From JAAYJR01 sp964540755 (GTDB taxonomy: Bacteria; Bacteroidota; Bacteroidia; Bacteroidales; Prolixibacteraceae), in assembly GCA_964540755.1 (NCBI GenBank), contig CAZIOB010000034.1, positions 1-50,327 on the forward strand: a DNA stretch of 50,327 nt, given 5' to 3'. The notes beneath the pieces were generated by a model. That model was not told where the DNA came from. It saw only the letters and a list, made by a program, of their open reading frames with translations, and did no database searches. Position numbers and translations under genes: made by a program. Below, piece after piece: positions 1-7,583 of the stretch (within the stretch, counting starts at the first letter, position 1; every line of letters begins with the position of its first letter).

Positions 1-1
1 T

Positions 2-820
2 AATGATCCGTCAGGGATTGAACTGACCGGTATTTCAGAGGAAGAATTTAAGGAAGTCGCAAATGCCAGAGGGGTTTCAGGTGGCATACTTATCTCAGAT
101 GAAAAAGTAAATGGTCTGAATAGTATTAAATTCAGTGCATTCAGTGACGGCTCCTCTCCACGCAAGGGATCGTGGATAAAAATGGAAAAGAGATTTGACA
201 ATCTGAATATAGAGCAAAATAAGGGTATAGGTGTATGGATAAAAGGTGATAATAAAGGAGAGATGTTAAATATCAGATTAAAAAGTCCTTCGCATATAAG
301 CGACGGATTTAAGCATCACTTTATAAAAATAGATTTCAGCGGCTGGAAATATTTTGAGCTGGTGGAGAGTGAATCAACTGAATATAGTGACTATATATGG
401 CCCGATTCAATATTTTATGTATATGCCACATACCGCCAGAATATTCTTTTTTCAAATGTTGAGGAACTTTCGTTCTGGTTTAATGATTTGCCGGAAAATG
501 AAGAGGTTTCCTGTTTAATTAGTCCGGTAAGGGCGCTGCCACTTGTGACGGCCACTATAGAAAATCCTTCTGTTAGTATAAATGCTGACAAGATTGTTTT
601 TCCGGTCAGAATGGAGTCAGGAATGTATCTTGAATTTGAATCTGTTGATGAATGTAAGTTATACGGACCGGATGGTGAGTTCATTAAAGATGTTCCTGTT
701 GAAGGAAATGTGCCTGTTATTTCTCATGGCAGGAATAATGTTTCTTTCAGTTTTGATGAAAATGGACAGGTCAGTCCCAGATTGCGCGTCACCGTGATGG
801 TTGAGGGGGATCCATTATAA
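2..820 (+). CDS. C-terminal part of a probable secreted carbohydrate-related protein (5' end outside window)
   Basis: The reading frame is open from base 2 to the TAA at 818-820, so the gene starts upstream of the window; the ATG at 182 is internal. About 272 residues are visible. The sequence is rich in beta-type segments and aromatic residues, with a stretch of the type IDFSGWKYFELVE, followed by a Tyr/Trp-rich segment. This resembles the galactose-binding-like (jelly-roll) modules found at the C-terminus of secreted glycoside hydrolases, polysaccharide lyases and related proteins of Bacteroidota and Planctomycetes. No catalytic domain is in view, so enzyme activity cannot be stated. It lies 226 bases upstream of a Tat-exported Gfo/Idh/MocA oxidoreductase in the same direction, which fits a sugar-processing setting. 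The family assignment is inference from composition and local patterns. Confidence 0.5.
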   Translation, partial: NDPSGIELTGISEEEFKEVANARGVSGGILISDEKVNGLNSIKFSAFSDGSSPRKGSWIKMEKRFDNLNIEQNKGIGVWIKGDNKGEMLNIRLKSPSHISDGFKHHFIKIDFSGWKYFELVESESTEYSDYIWPDSIFYVYATYRQNILFSNVEELSFWFNDLPENEEVSCLISPVRALPLVTATIENPSVSINADKIVFPVRMESGMYLEFESVDECKLYGPDGEFIKDVPVEGNVPVISHGRNNVSFSFDENGQVSPRLRVTVMVEGDPL

Positions 821-973
821 CCATTCCGTTGAATTTTTTGTAATTTTGTAACATATTATTTAAGATACATATCTAAGTTGGAGCCATATTGAAGAACTGT
901 AACAGATATTTATTTTAGATTATTGCATATAAGCAATATTAGTAGAAATAATATTTATAGCTTCGAAATTATG

Positions 974-985
974 TCCAATATTGGA
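974..985. promoter_or_regulatory. 12-bp perfect palindrome upstream of the Tat oxidoreductase
   Basis: TCCAATATTGGA is its own reverse complement and lies about 60 bases before the start at 1047. It could be an operator, but the surrounding DNA is very AT-rich and a short palindrome there may be chance. No clear TAnnTTTG box is visible before this gene. Confidence 0.25.
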
Positions 986-1046
986 TTATTTTTTCTAAAA
1001 TTATTATTTTTAAGGTTTTGATATCAACTAAATTAAATAATTTATT

Positions 1047-2417
1047 ATGACACAAAGAAGGGATTTTATTAAGAAAAGCCTGGTGGGCACTGCCGGGATT
1101 GCCATTGGCGGCATGGGTTTTAGTGCTAAATCTTATGGATCAATAATGGGTTCAAATGACAGAATTACAATGGCTGTAATCGGAATTCGGGGTCAGGGTA
1201 ACGGCCATATAGGAAAATGGTGCTCTCTGAAAGATAACAGGAATGTGTTTTTAAAGACGATTTGCGATGTTGATGAGACTCTCTTTCCTGAGCGTGTTAA
1301 AAAAGTTGAGGATGCTATAGGGACCAGACCTGTTATAGTGTGGGACATGAGGGAAGTTTTTGATGATAATGACATTGATGCTGTTTCAATTGCCACTCCT
1401 AACCACTGGCATGCGCTTGCAACAGTCTGGGCTTGTCAGGCCGGTAAACATGTTTACGTTGAAAAACCCTGCAGTCATAATGTATTTGAGGGAAGAAAGA
1501 TGATTGAGGCTGCCAGAAAATATAACAGGCGCGTGCAGGTGGGATTCCAGAATCGTTCGATAAGAAATGTTATGGCAGCAATGAAGTTTCTGCATGACGG
1601 GGGAATTGGCGATGTTTACATGGCTAAGGGCCTTTGTTATAAACCCCGTGATTCATTTGGCATCGCTCCCGACAGTATGCCTCCTGAATCACTGCATTAT
1701 GATATGTGGCTGGGGCCCGCTAAATGGCGTCCTTACAATGAAAAGAAAGGCCATTATAACTGGCACTGGCATTGGGATACAGGCAATGGTGACACAGGGA
1801 ATCAGGGGCCTCATCAGTTTGATATAGCACGTTGGGGACTTAATAAGAAGGAACATCCTGTGACTGTTTTCTCTGCAGGGGGGATTTACGGAATAAGTCC
1901 GAAGGAGTGTTCACAGGAAACTCCTAATACCCAAACTTCACTGTTTACGTATGAAGATGGAAAGATACTTGAGTTTGAAACCCGCGGCCGTTATACCAAT
2001 GCAGAATCAAGTCTGGATATAAGGATTGGCAACATGTTCTATGGAACAGAAGGGTACCTTGAATTAAACGGCAGTACATGGAAAGCTTTCCGGAGAAGGG
2101 AAAATGAACCATTTGCCCAATCAGGTGAATCTATGGATGAACCTGTTGATCCTACCTATCTTGCTGCCCCCGGCGGAGCTGAGCATTACGCTAATTTTAT
2201 CGATGCAGTCCGTTCAGGAAGTGATTATGACCTGCATTGTGATATAAGAGAGGGATTTTATTCCACAGCCCTGCCATTGCTGGCAAATATTTCATACCTG
2301 CTTAAAAGGGAGCTTGAGTTTAAAGATGAGTACGAAAAATTTGCCAATGATCCTGAAGCTGATATGATGCTGACCCGCGATTACAGGGACCCCTATGTAG
2401 TTCCTGAAAACGTATAA
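1047..2417 (+). CDS. Tat-exported Gfo/Idh/MocA family oxidoreductase
   Basis: This 456-residue protein begins with a twin-arginine signal (R4-R5 in QRRDFIKKS, then a Gly/Ala-rich hydrophobic stretch to about residue 30), so it should be folded with its cofactor and exported to the periplasm. A Rossmann nucleotide-binding loop follows (VIGIRGQGNGH, residues 44-54), and the EKP motif typical of Gfo/Idh/MocA proteins is at 139-141. The second half is the alpha/beta substrate domain (GPHQFDIARWG). Exported members of this family in Bacteroidota act on glycan-derived sugars with tightly bound NAD(H), and some are NAD-dependent glycosidases; the substrate here is unknown. It follows the partial secreted protein in the same direction and ends before a bidirectional terminator at 2579-2606. 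Confidence 0.9.
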   Translation: MTQRRDFIKKSLVGTAGIAIGGMGFSAKSYGSIMGSNDRITMAVIGIRGQGNGHIGKWCSLKDNRNVFLKTICDVDETLFPERVKKVEDAIGTRPVIVWDMREVFDDNDIDAVSIATPNHWHALATVWACQAGKHVYVEKPCSHNVFEGRKMIEAARKYNRRVQVGFQNRSIRNVMAAMKFLHDGGIGDVYMAKGLCYKPRDSFGIAPDSMPPESLHYDMWLGPAKWRPYNEKKGHYNWHWHWDTGNGDTGNQGPHQFDIARWGLNKKEHPVTVFSAGGIYGISPKECSQETPNTQTSLFTYEDGKILEFETRGRYTNAESSLDIRIGNMFYGTEGYLELNGSTWKAFRRRENEPFAQSGESMDEPVDPTYLAAPGGAEHYANFIDAVRSGSDYDLHCDIREGFYSTALPLLANISYLLKRELEFKDEYEKFANDPEADMMLTRDYRDPYVVPENV

Positions 2418-2578
2418 TCAGAGTCCGTATATAAAGTTTGCTGCCTGTGTTATGTTTGCCCTTAAAATGGTCATTTACAATTAGTAAATTCACATTTTCC
2501 GGTCTGCGCAAGCTTTGTAAGCGAATTTTCTAATCCAGACTCTTTACTTTACGGACACTAATTAATAAATAATAAATT

Positions 2579-2606
2579 GGCTCTTGGAAATTTTTTCCCA
2601 AGAGCC
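2579..2606. terminator. Bidirectional intrinsic terminator
   Basis: A 9-bp perfect stem (GGCTCTTGG paired with CCAAGAGCC) encloses a 10-base loop, with A/T-rich flanks on both sides. It sits between the convergent Tat oxidoreductase (ends 2417) and the E1 gene (ends 2613), so it can serve both transcripts. Confidence 0.7.
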
Positions 2607-2612
2607 GATTTA

Positions 2613-5081
2613 TTATACTCCTCTGGCATTTCTAACCAATTGCTCTTTATCTGAAAAATCATTCTTAGGTGTATGATTTTCCAGGGGGACTATTTTTTCA
2701 TTAATAGCATCAATAATCCATTCCGGCTGTGGAAAGAAATAATCTTCCAGTTCATGAGCCGGTGTTATCCAGTTTCGTGACCCTACAACCACAGGAGGTG
2801 CATCCAGATAATCAAATACCAGTTCAGTGATGTTTGATGCCAGGTCACGCATAAAGGAATTTCTGGCCGTAGCATCTCCCGAGATAACTATTCTGCCTGT
2901 TTTTTTGACTGAGTCAATTACCTTTTCATAATTAAATGGCACCAGGGAACGGGCATCTATAACTTCAGCAGAGAAATTATATTTTTCTTCAAGCATTTTT
3001 GCTGCATCCAGAACCCGGTATAGAGTTGCACCTATTGATAAGATAGTGATATCAGTACCTTCCTTTTTAATATCCGGTTCTCCAAGAGGAATTTCATAAT
3101 ACCCTTCCGGAACGCCTCCTTCGTGGAACATTTCACCTATATCGTAAATGCGCTGGCTTTCAAAGAAAATAACCGGATCAGTACCCTGCAGGGCAGCATT
3201 CATTAATCCTTTGGCATCATAAGGTGTTGCAGGAAACACAACCTTCAGTCCCGGAATATGTGCCGGAAGAGCAGTCCAGTCCTGAGAATGCTGAGCGCCG
3301 TATTTTGAACCTACGGAGACCCTCAGTACCACAGGCATTTTAAGGACATTGCCGCTCATCGCCTGCCATTTTGGTAACTGGTTGAATACTTCATCGCCTG
3401 AACGTCCGAGAAAATCGCAATACATGATTTCCGGAATTGCCCGTCCGCCACACATAGCATACCCAATGGCCACGCCGACTATAGCTCCTTCACTTATCGG
3501 AGAGTTAAACAACCTGTGATAGGGTAATGCCTCAGTCAGTCCACGATAAACGGCAAATGCTCCTCCCCAGTCACGATTCTCTTCGCCATAAGCAATAAGT
3601 GTCGGATCTTTATAGAAGCGGTCAATAACTGCCTCAAATATTCCGTCTCGCAAAGCATATGTTTTAATCTTTGAAAATGGGTTTCCGTTTTCATCAAACA
3701 TGAACCGCTCCTTTTTGCTGATCTGCTGAACCCGGGGATTATCTTCCATAGGATGGTTAACTTCCGGTTCCCGGTCTTCCATTTTGTCAACCGACTGATT
3801 ACTGAACATCATATCTCCAATAAGGTTGGGATACTTATTCATATCCATATGTGGTGAAACTTCATCATCAATAGCGAGTTTCATAGTATTGGTAATCAGT
3901 GTTGTAACCTCTGATTTTATTTCATTAAGCTCTTCTTCCGTAGCAATACCTGCTTTAACAAGCTCATTACCAAACCATACTATAGAATCCTGTTCTTCCC
4001 ATGCTTCAATTTCTTCCTTTGTACGGTAGGAGGAGGCGTCCGACGGTGAATGGCCGCTAAATCGGTAAGTCAGTACATCAAGTAACACAGGACCTCGTTT
4101 TTCTTCAATAATTTTCTTTTTCCTGCGGTAAGCGTCAATAACGGCAAGGGGATTATAACCATCTACTCTTTCCGCGTGCATTTGATCGGCATTCAATCCT
4201 GCACCGATTCTTGCGGCAATATCATACCCCATAGTTTCTCCGCATGTCTGGCCGCCCATACCATACTGATTGTTTACTATATTAACAATGAGAGGCAATC
4301 CGCCTTTCATGTCTCCTTCCCATAATTCTGTAAACTGAGCCATCGTGGCAAATGAAAGTCCCTCCCAGACAGGACCGCATGCCATTGAGGCATCTCCGAT
4401 ATTGGCAACAACAATACCTTTTTTACGGTTCACCTTTTTGAATAGTGCAGCTCCGACGGCAATGTCTCCTGATCCGCCCACTATGGCATTGTTGGGATAT
4501 ACTCCGAAAGGAGTGAAAAACGCATGCATGGATCCGCCAAGGCCTTTGTTGAATCCCGTTTCACGGGCAAATATTTCTGAAAGAGTTCCATATATAAGAA
4601 ATTTAACTGCCAGTTCCTTAATAGTGCCTTTGTGTCCTTTTTTAACCGGTGCCAGGGTTTGTCCGTCAAAATGGCTCTCCATGATTTTTTTAAGGGTTTT
4701 TTCATCCAGCTTATCTATTGCTGATAAACCTTTTGCAAGAATTTCACCATGACTGCGGTGAGAACCCAGGATAAAGTCGTCTGTATCCAAAGTATATGCC
4801 ATGCCTACAGCAGCTGCTTCCTGGCCGATGGAAAGATGGGCAGGCCCGGGATGGTTATAAAGTATGCCATTATATTCTCCCCTTGTTTTTATGAGGTTAA
4901 GCATGGTCTCAAACTCACGTATGACAACCATGTCATGAAAAATTTTGATAAATTCTTTCTTTGAAAAGTTTTTCTTTTCCTCTTCAATAGTTTTATTATA
5001 TTGATTTACAGGGATAGACTGAAATTTGATCTTCCCCGGTTTTCGAACCTCAGATGGATTTATGAATTGAGTTTTTGGCAT
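2613..5081 (-). CDS. Thiamine-dependent dehydrogenase E1, alpha and beta subunits fused
   Basis: This 822-residue protein joins an E1-alpha half (about residues 40-450) and an E1-beta half (about 470-800). It would decarboxylate a 2-oxo acid, or cleave acetoin, with thiamine diphosphate and pass the acyl group to E2. The thiamine-binding motif runs from GD at 229-230 to NN at 270-271. SHRSHG at 107-112 and LGGSMH at 181-186 are visible; GGSMH is usual in pyruvate and acetoin dehydrogenases and differs from the branched-chain type. The beta half keeps GEENRDWGGAF, SPISEGAIVG and IDARSLVPF. It lies 32 bases downstream of E2 in one operon. No E3 (lipoamide dehydrogenase) is in the window, so a shared E3 is likely. 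The substrate cannot be fixed from sequence; pyruvate or acetoin is more likely than branched-chain acids. Confidence 0.9.
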   Translation of the reverse strand: MPKTQFINPSEVRKPGKIKFQSIPVNQYNKTIEEEKKNFSKKEFIKIFHDMVVIREFETMLNLIKTRGEYNGILYNHPGPAHLSIGQEAAAVGMAYTLDTDDFILGSHRSHGEILAKGLSAIDKLDEKTLKKIMESHFDGQTLAPVKKGHKGTIKELAVKFLIYGTLSEIFARETGFNKGLGGSMHAFFTPFGVYPNNAIVGGSGDIAVGAALFKKVNRKKGIVVANIGDASMACGPVWEGLSFATMAQFTELWEGDMKGGLPLIVNIVNNQYGMGGQTCGETMGYDIAARIGAGLNADQMHAERVDGYNPLAVIDAYRRKKKIIEEKRGPVLLDVLTYRFSGHSPSDASSYRTKEEIEAWEEQDSIVWFGNELVKAGIATEEELNEIKSEVTTLITNTMKLAIDDEVSPHMDMNKYPNLIGDMMFSNQSVDKMEDREPEVNHPMEDNPRVQQISKKERFMFDENGNPFSKIKTYALRDGIFEAVIDRFYKDPTLIAYGEENRDWGGAFAVYRGLTEALPYHRLFNSPISEGAIVGVAIGYAMCGGRAIPEIMYCDFLGRSGDEVFNQLPKWQAMSGNVLKMPVVLRVSVGSKYGAQHSQDWTALPAHIPGLKVVFPATPYDAKGLMNAALQGTDPVIFFESQRIYDIGEMFHEGGVPEGYYEIPLGEPDIKKEGTDITILSIGATLYRVLDAAKMLEEKYNFSAEVIDARSLVPFNYEKVIDSVKKTGRIVISGDATARNSFMRDLASNITELVFDYLDAPPVVVGSRNWITPAHELEDYFFPQPEWIIDAINEKIVPLENHTPKNDFSDKEQLVRNARGV

Positions 5082-5113
5082 TGCTTAAAAATTTTAATGT
5101 TTAATATTTTAAA

Positions 5114-6427
5114 TTACAGAGTGAGGTTTTCTATCTGGTTTTTGATTTCAGCTAAAAATCGGGTAGCTTCTCCGCCATCAAGAGCCTGGTGGTTATAGGT
5201 AAGTGAAAGGCCTATCATCGGGACGAACCCGTAAACCCCTTCTTCAAGTTCCTGTGGCCGCGGAACAATGTTGCAAACCCCCAGAATAGCTGTTTGCGGA
5301 AGATTTATTATGGGAGTGAACATTTCCACCCCGTAATTACCGAGATTTGACACTGTAAATGTAGCAGCTTCAGGACTGAGAAGATCAGGATTTATGTTGC
5401 CCTTCCGGCATTGGGCTGCCAGTTGCATAAGCTGGTAGGATAATCCGGAAATTGACAGGTCATCGGCATTTTTTAAAGCAGGAACCATCAGTCCGCGTTC
5501 AGTATCAACAGCGAGTCCCAGATGTACCTTTTTAAACCATTTCATGTTATCTCCCAGGTAGTGGGTATTCACAACCGGATATTTTTCCAGGGCTCTGATC
5601 ACTGTATAGCAAACCAGATCATTGATAGTGATATTTTGAGATATAAATCCCTCTGCATAATCATTTTTATATTTCTTCCTTAACTTAAGCAGCTGTCTTG
5701 CATCAGCACTCAGATGATGTGTAAGTTGGGCTGATTTCTGAATTGACTGGAACATAGCTGAAGCGATCAGCTTTCGGATATTTGGGATAGACCTTATCTC
5801 AAAATCTTCTCCTGCCTTAAGAATTTCTGCACGGGGTTCTGACGGTCTTGCCGCGGCTTGCGTAACAGCTTCCGGCACAGGACGTGCTTCGGGAGCTGCT
5901 GCCGGTTTTTCTGTGACTTGTGAAGCTGCTTCTATATCACGGGCTATAATTCTTCCCCCTGGTCCTGATCCTTTTAATGATCCTATATCGACTCCCATTT
6001 TTTTAGCCATGTTCCTCGCAAGGGGGGATATCCTGATATGTCCTTCCGATGTTGAACTGTTAACATCAAATTCAATAACCTTGGCCGCTTCCTCACTGGT
6101 TTCTTCTTTAACCTCATTTTCTTCCGGCTCGCCCGGCTTCTCTTCGCCGGAAGTTTTTCCGCGGGGGTCAAATTCATCAAACGATTCTCCTTTGTTACCG
6201 ATTACTGCAACATTGGTCAGTACCGGCACTTCGTCACCTTCTTCAAAAAAGATTGCCAATAGAGTGCCACTGTTTTTTGCCTCTTCTTCAAAAGAGGCTT
6301 TGTCAGTTTCGTATGAGAAAAGTATATCACCTTCTGCCACTTCTTCTCCAACCGATTTATACCATTGCCCCATAACGCAGGATTCAACTGACTGTCCCTG
6401 TCGGGGCATTAAAATTGGTATTGCCAT
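5114..6427 (-). CDS. Dihydrolipoamide acyltransferase E2
   Basis: This is the 437-residue acyltransferase core of the complex. Domains in order: an N-terminal lipoyl domain (residues 1-80) with the lipoylated lysine K43 in ETDKA; an acidic Glu/Pro-rich linker; a peripheral subunit-binding domain (about 130-170, SPLARNMAKKMGV and GSGPGGRI); an Ala/Pro-rich linker; and the catalytic domain (about 205-437). The catalytic domain ends with the intact active-site motif HQALDG (H413, D417). The subunit-binding domain implies docking of E1 and/or E3. It is the first gene of the operon with the fused E1. It diverges from a GntR/UTRA regulator, and one of two related palindromes lies 20 bases upstream of its start codon, so repression by that regulator is likely. 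Confidence 0.93.
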   Translation of the reverse strand: MAIPILMPRQGQSVESCVMGQWYKSVGEEVAEGDILFSYETDKASFEEEAKNSGTLLAIFFEEGDEVPVLTNVAVIGNKGESFDEFDPRGKTSGEEKPGEPEENEVKEETSEEAAKVIEFDVNSSTSEGHIRISPLARNMAKKMGVDIGSLKGSGPGGRIIARDIEAASQVTEKPAAAPEARPVPEAVTQAAARPSEPRAEILKAGEDFEIRSIPNIRKLIASAMFQSIQKSAQLTHHLSADARQLLKLRKKYKNDYAEGFISQNITINDLVCYTVIRALEKYPVVNTHYLGDNMKWFKKVHLGLAVDTERGLMVPALKNADDLSISGLSYQLMQLAAQCRKGNINPDLLSPEAATFTVSNLGNYGVEMFTPIINLPQTAILGVCNIVPRPQELEEGVYGFVPMIGLSLTYNHQALDGGEATRFLAEIKNQIENLTL

Positions 6428-6447
6428 ATTTTATTGTTTTTTTGTTA

Positions 6448-6464
6448 AACTTGTAATTACAAAT
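6448..6464. promoter_or_regulatory. Putative GntR operator O1, next to the E2-E1 operon
   Basis: AACTTGTAATTACAAAT contains the perfect 12-bp palindrome TTGTAATTACAA. It matches the site at 6627-6644, sharing AACTTGTA and TACAA at the same spacing. It lies 20-37 bases upstream of the E2 start. The TTGTA/TACAA arms are of the kind bound by HutC/TreR-type GntR regulators. Confidence 0.65.
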
Positions 6465-6626
6465 GTTGTTAGATTATATGTTTATCTTTAGTACCGGCGG
6501 CTATAATTAAATAAATACAATACAATTATGTCTGTTATTACTTTTATAATACGTCATCTATATTAATATATATGAAATTAATTTTAATTTTTTTAAAAAA
6601 TATCAGCCGGTAAATTTAAAATTAAT

Positions 6627-6644
6627 AACTTGTAAATACAAGTT
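6627..6644. promoter_or_regulatory. Putative GntR operator O2, at the regulator's own promoter
   Basis: AACTTGTAAATACAAGTT is an 18-base inverted repeat with two perfect 8-base arms (AACTTGTA and TACAAGTT) around AA. Its right end touches the possible -33 TTG at 6643-6645, and it lies 26 bases upstream of the -7 box of the regulator gene. This is a typical autoregulatory position. Confidence 0.7.
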
Positions 6645-6669
6645 GTATAAATATTATTTAAAAGTTTTT

Positions 6670-6677
6670 TAACTTTG
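6670..6677 (+). promoter_or_regulatory. -7 promoter element of the GntR gene
   Basis: TAACTTTG matches the Bacteroidota -7 consensus TAnnTTTG. A TTG at 6643-6645 could be the -33 element, but the 24-base spacer is on the long side. The G at 6677 is only 7 bases before the ATG at 6684, so the transcript would start at or near the start codon. Confidence 0.6.
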
Positions 6678-6683
6678 GCGCAC

Positions 6684-7391
6684 ATGGAAAACTTGCCTCA
6701 ATATCGTAAATTGTATGAACTCCTTCGTAAACAGATACTTGCTGGAATATACGAAGAGGGAAGCCTTATACCTTCTGAGAATAATTTATGTGTTATTCAC
6801 GGTATGGCAAGGCCGACGGTCCGTCATGCCCTGGATTCCCTGGTAAAAGACGGACTTATAGTTAAAAAGCAGGGTAAAGGCAGTATCGTCAGAAAACCAC
6901 CACAAAATATCGGGATATTATCAATTGCAGGAACAGCTTCTGCCATAGGGGAGCATTATCTGAAAACAGATATTATCCGGAAGCCCCGGGCTAAGAAATG
7001 GCCTGAAAATTTCGCTTTCGACCTTGATGAGAATGAGGTGAAAGCAGGATGTATCTATATGGAAAGGCTGCGTTTCGTAGAGAATAAACCTGTTTTTTAT
7101 GATATCAACCATCTGCCAAATATTGACCTGCCGTATTTTACAAGAAGATCTTTCGAAAATAAATCGTTATTTGGAATATTGCAGAAGCATTATAATATTA
7201 AGATCATTGGCGGGGAACAAAAATTGAGGGCAATCATACCGGGAAAGAAAATCAGGGAAGTGCTAAAATTAAACAAGGGTAATCCCGTACTCCATATTGA
7301 AAGGAAGCTCTACACCGACAGGGAAGGTTATAATATTTACTCAACAATATATTTCAATTCTGAGAAGCATTTAATATATGGTGTCTTTTAA
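6684..7391 (+). CDS. GntR family transcriptional regulator, HutC/UTRA type
   Basis: The 235-residue product has an N-terminal winged helix-turn-helix (residues 3-70, with PSENNL, ARPTVRHAL and KQGKGSIV) and a C-terminal UTRA ligand-binding domain (about 90-235), the HutC subfamily layout. The start at ATG 6684 is preferred over the TTG at 6675 because that TTG is part of the -7 box TAACTTTG. It diverges from the E2-E1 operon. Two related palindromes (6448-6464 and 6627-6644) lie between them, so it probably represses both that operon and itself. UTRA domains bind small effectors such as sugar phosphates, amino acids or fatty acids; the effector here is unknown, and a substrate or product of the dehydrogenase is a reasonable guess. 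Confidence 0.9.
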   Translation: MENLPQYRKLYELLRKQILAGIYEEGSLIPSENNLCVIHGMARPTVRHALDSLVKDGLIVKKQGKGSIVRKPPQNIGILSIAGTASAIGEHYLKTDIIRKPRAKKWPENFAFDLDENEVKAGCIYMERLRFVENKPVFYDINHLPNIDLPYFTRRSFENKSLFGILQKHYNIKIIGGEQKLRAIIPGKKIREVLKLNKGNPVLHIERKLYTDREGYNIYSTIYFNSEKHLIYGVF

Positions 7392-7416
7392 ATATATTTT
7401 ATATTTGGCCTCATTA

Positions 7417-7516
7417 TTTCATACTATTAAAATTAATTATTTTCAAAGGTATAGTATGGAACTCGCATATATTTTAATAATCACCCTGGGTGTAAATATT
7501 TTAGATGTTCGTTTCA
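7417..7516 (+). repeat. Dispersed intergenic repeat, copy 1 (about 100 bp)
   Basis: Copy 1 starts TTTCATACTATT and ends TCGTTTCA. It is about 92% identical to copy 2 (8 differences in 100 bases by eye). The first part forms a hairpin, with CATACTAT at 7420-7427 pairing with ATAGTATG at 7451-7458. It starts 26 bases after the GntR stop and lies between that gene and the convergent araA. Confidence 0.9.
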
Positions 7517-7583
7517 TTTTTAGATTTACAGGTTATAAAAATATGCAGAATATCCGGTATAAAATATTTTTCCCGGTCCCGTC

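Noticed and set aside
7456..7516. Short reading frame beginning ATG-GAA-CTN in all three dispersed repeats, suggesting a conserved micropeptide
   Set aside because: Of the six differences between copies 1 and 2 inside this frame, four change the amino acid (for example Tyr to Cys, Asp to His), copy 3 diverges in the distal part, and the frame ends at different points. Conservation follows the nucleotide structure and not the peptide.
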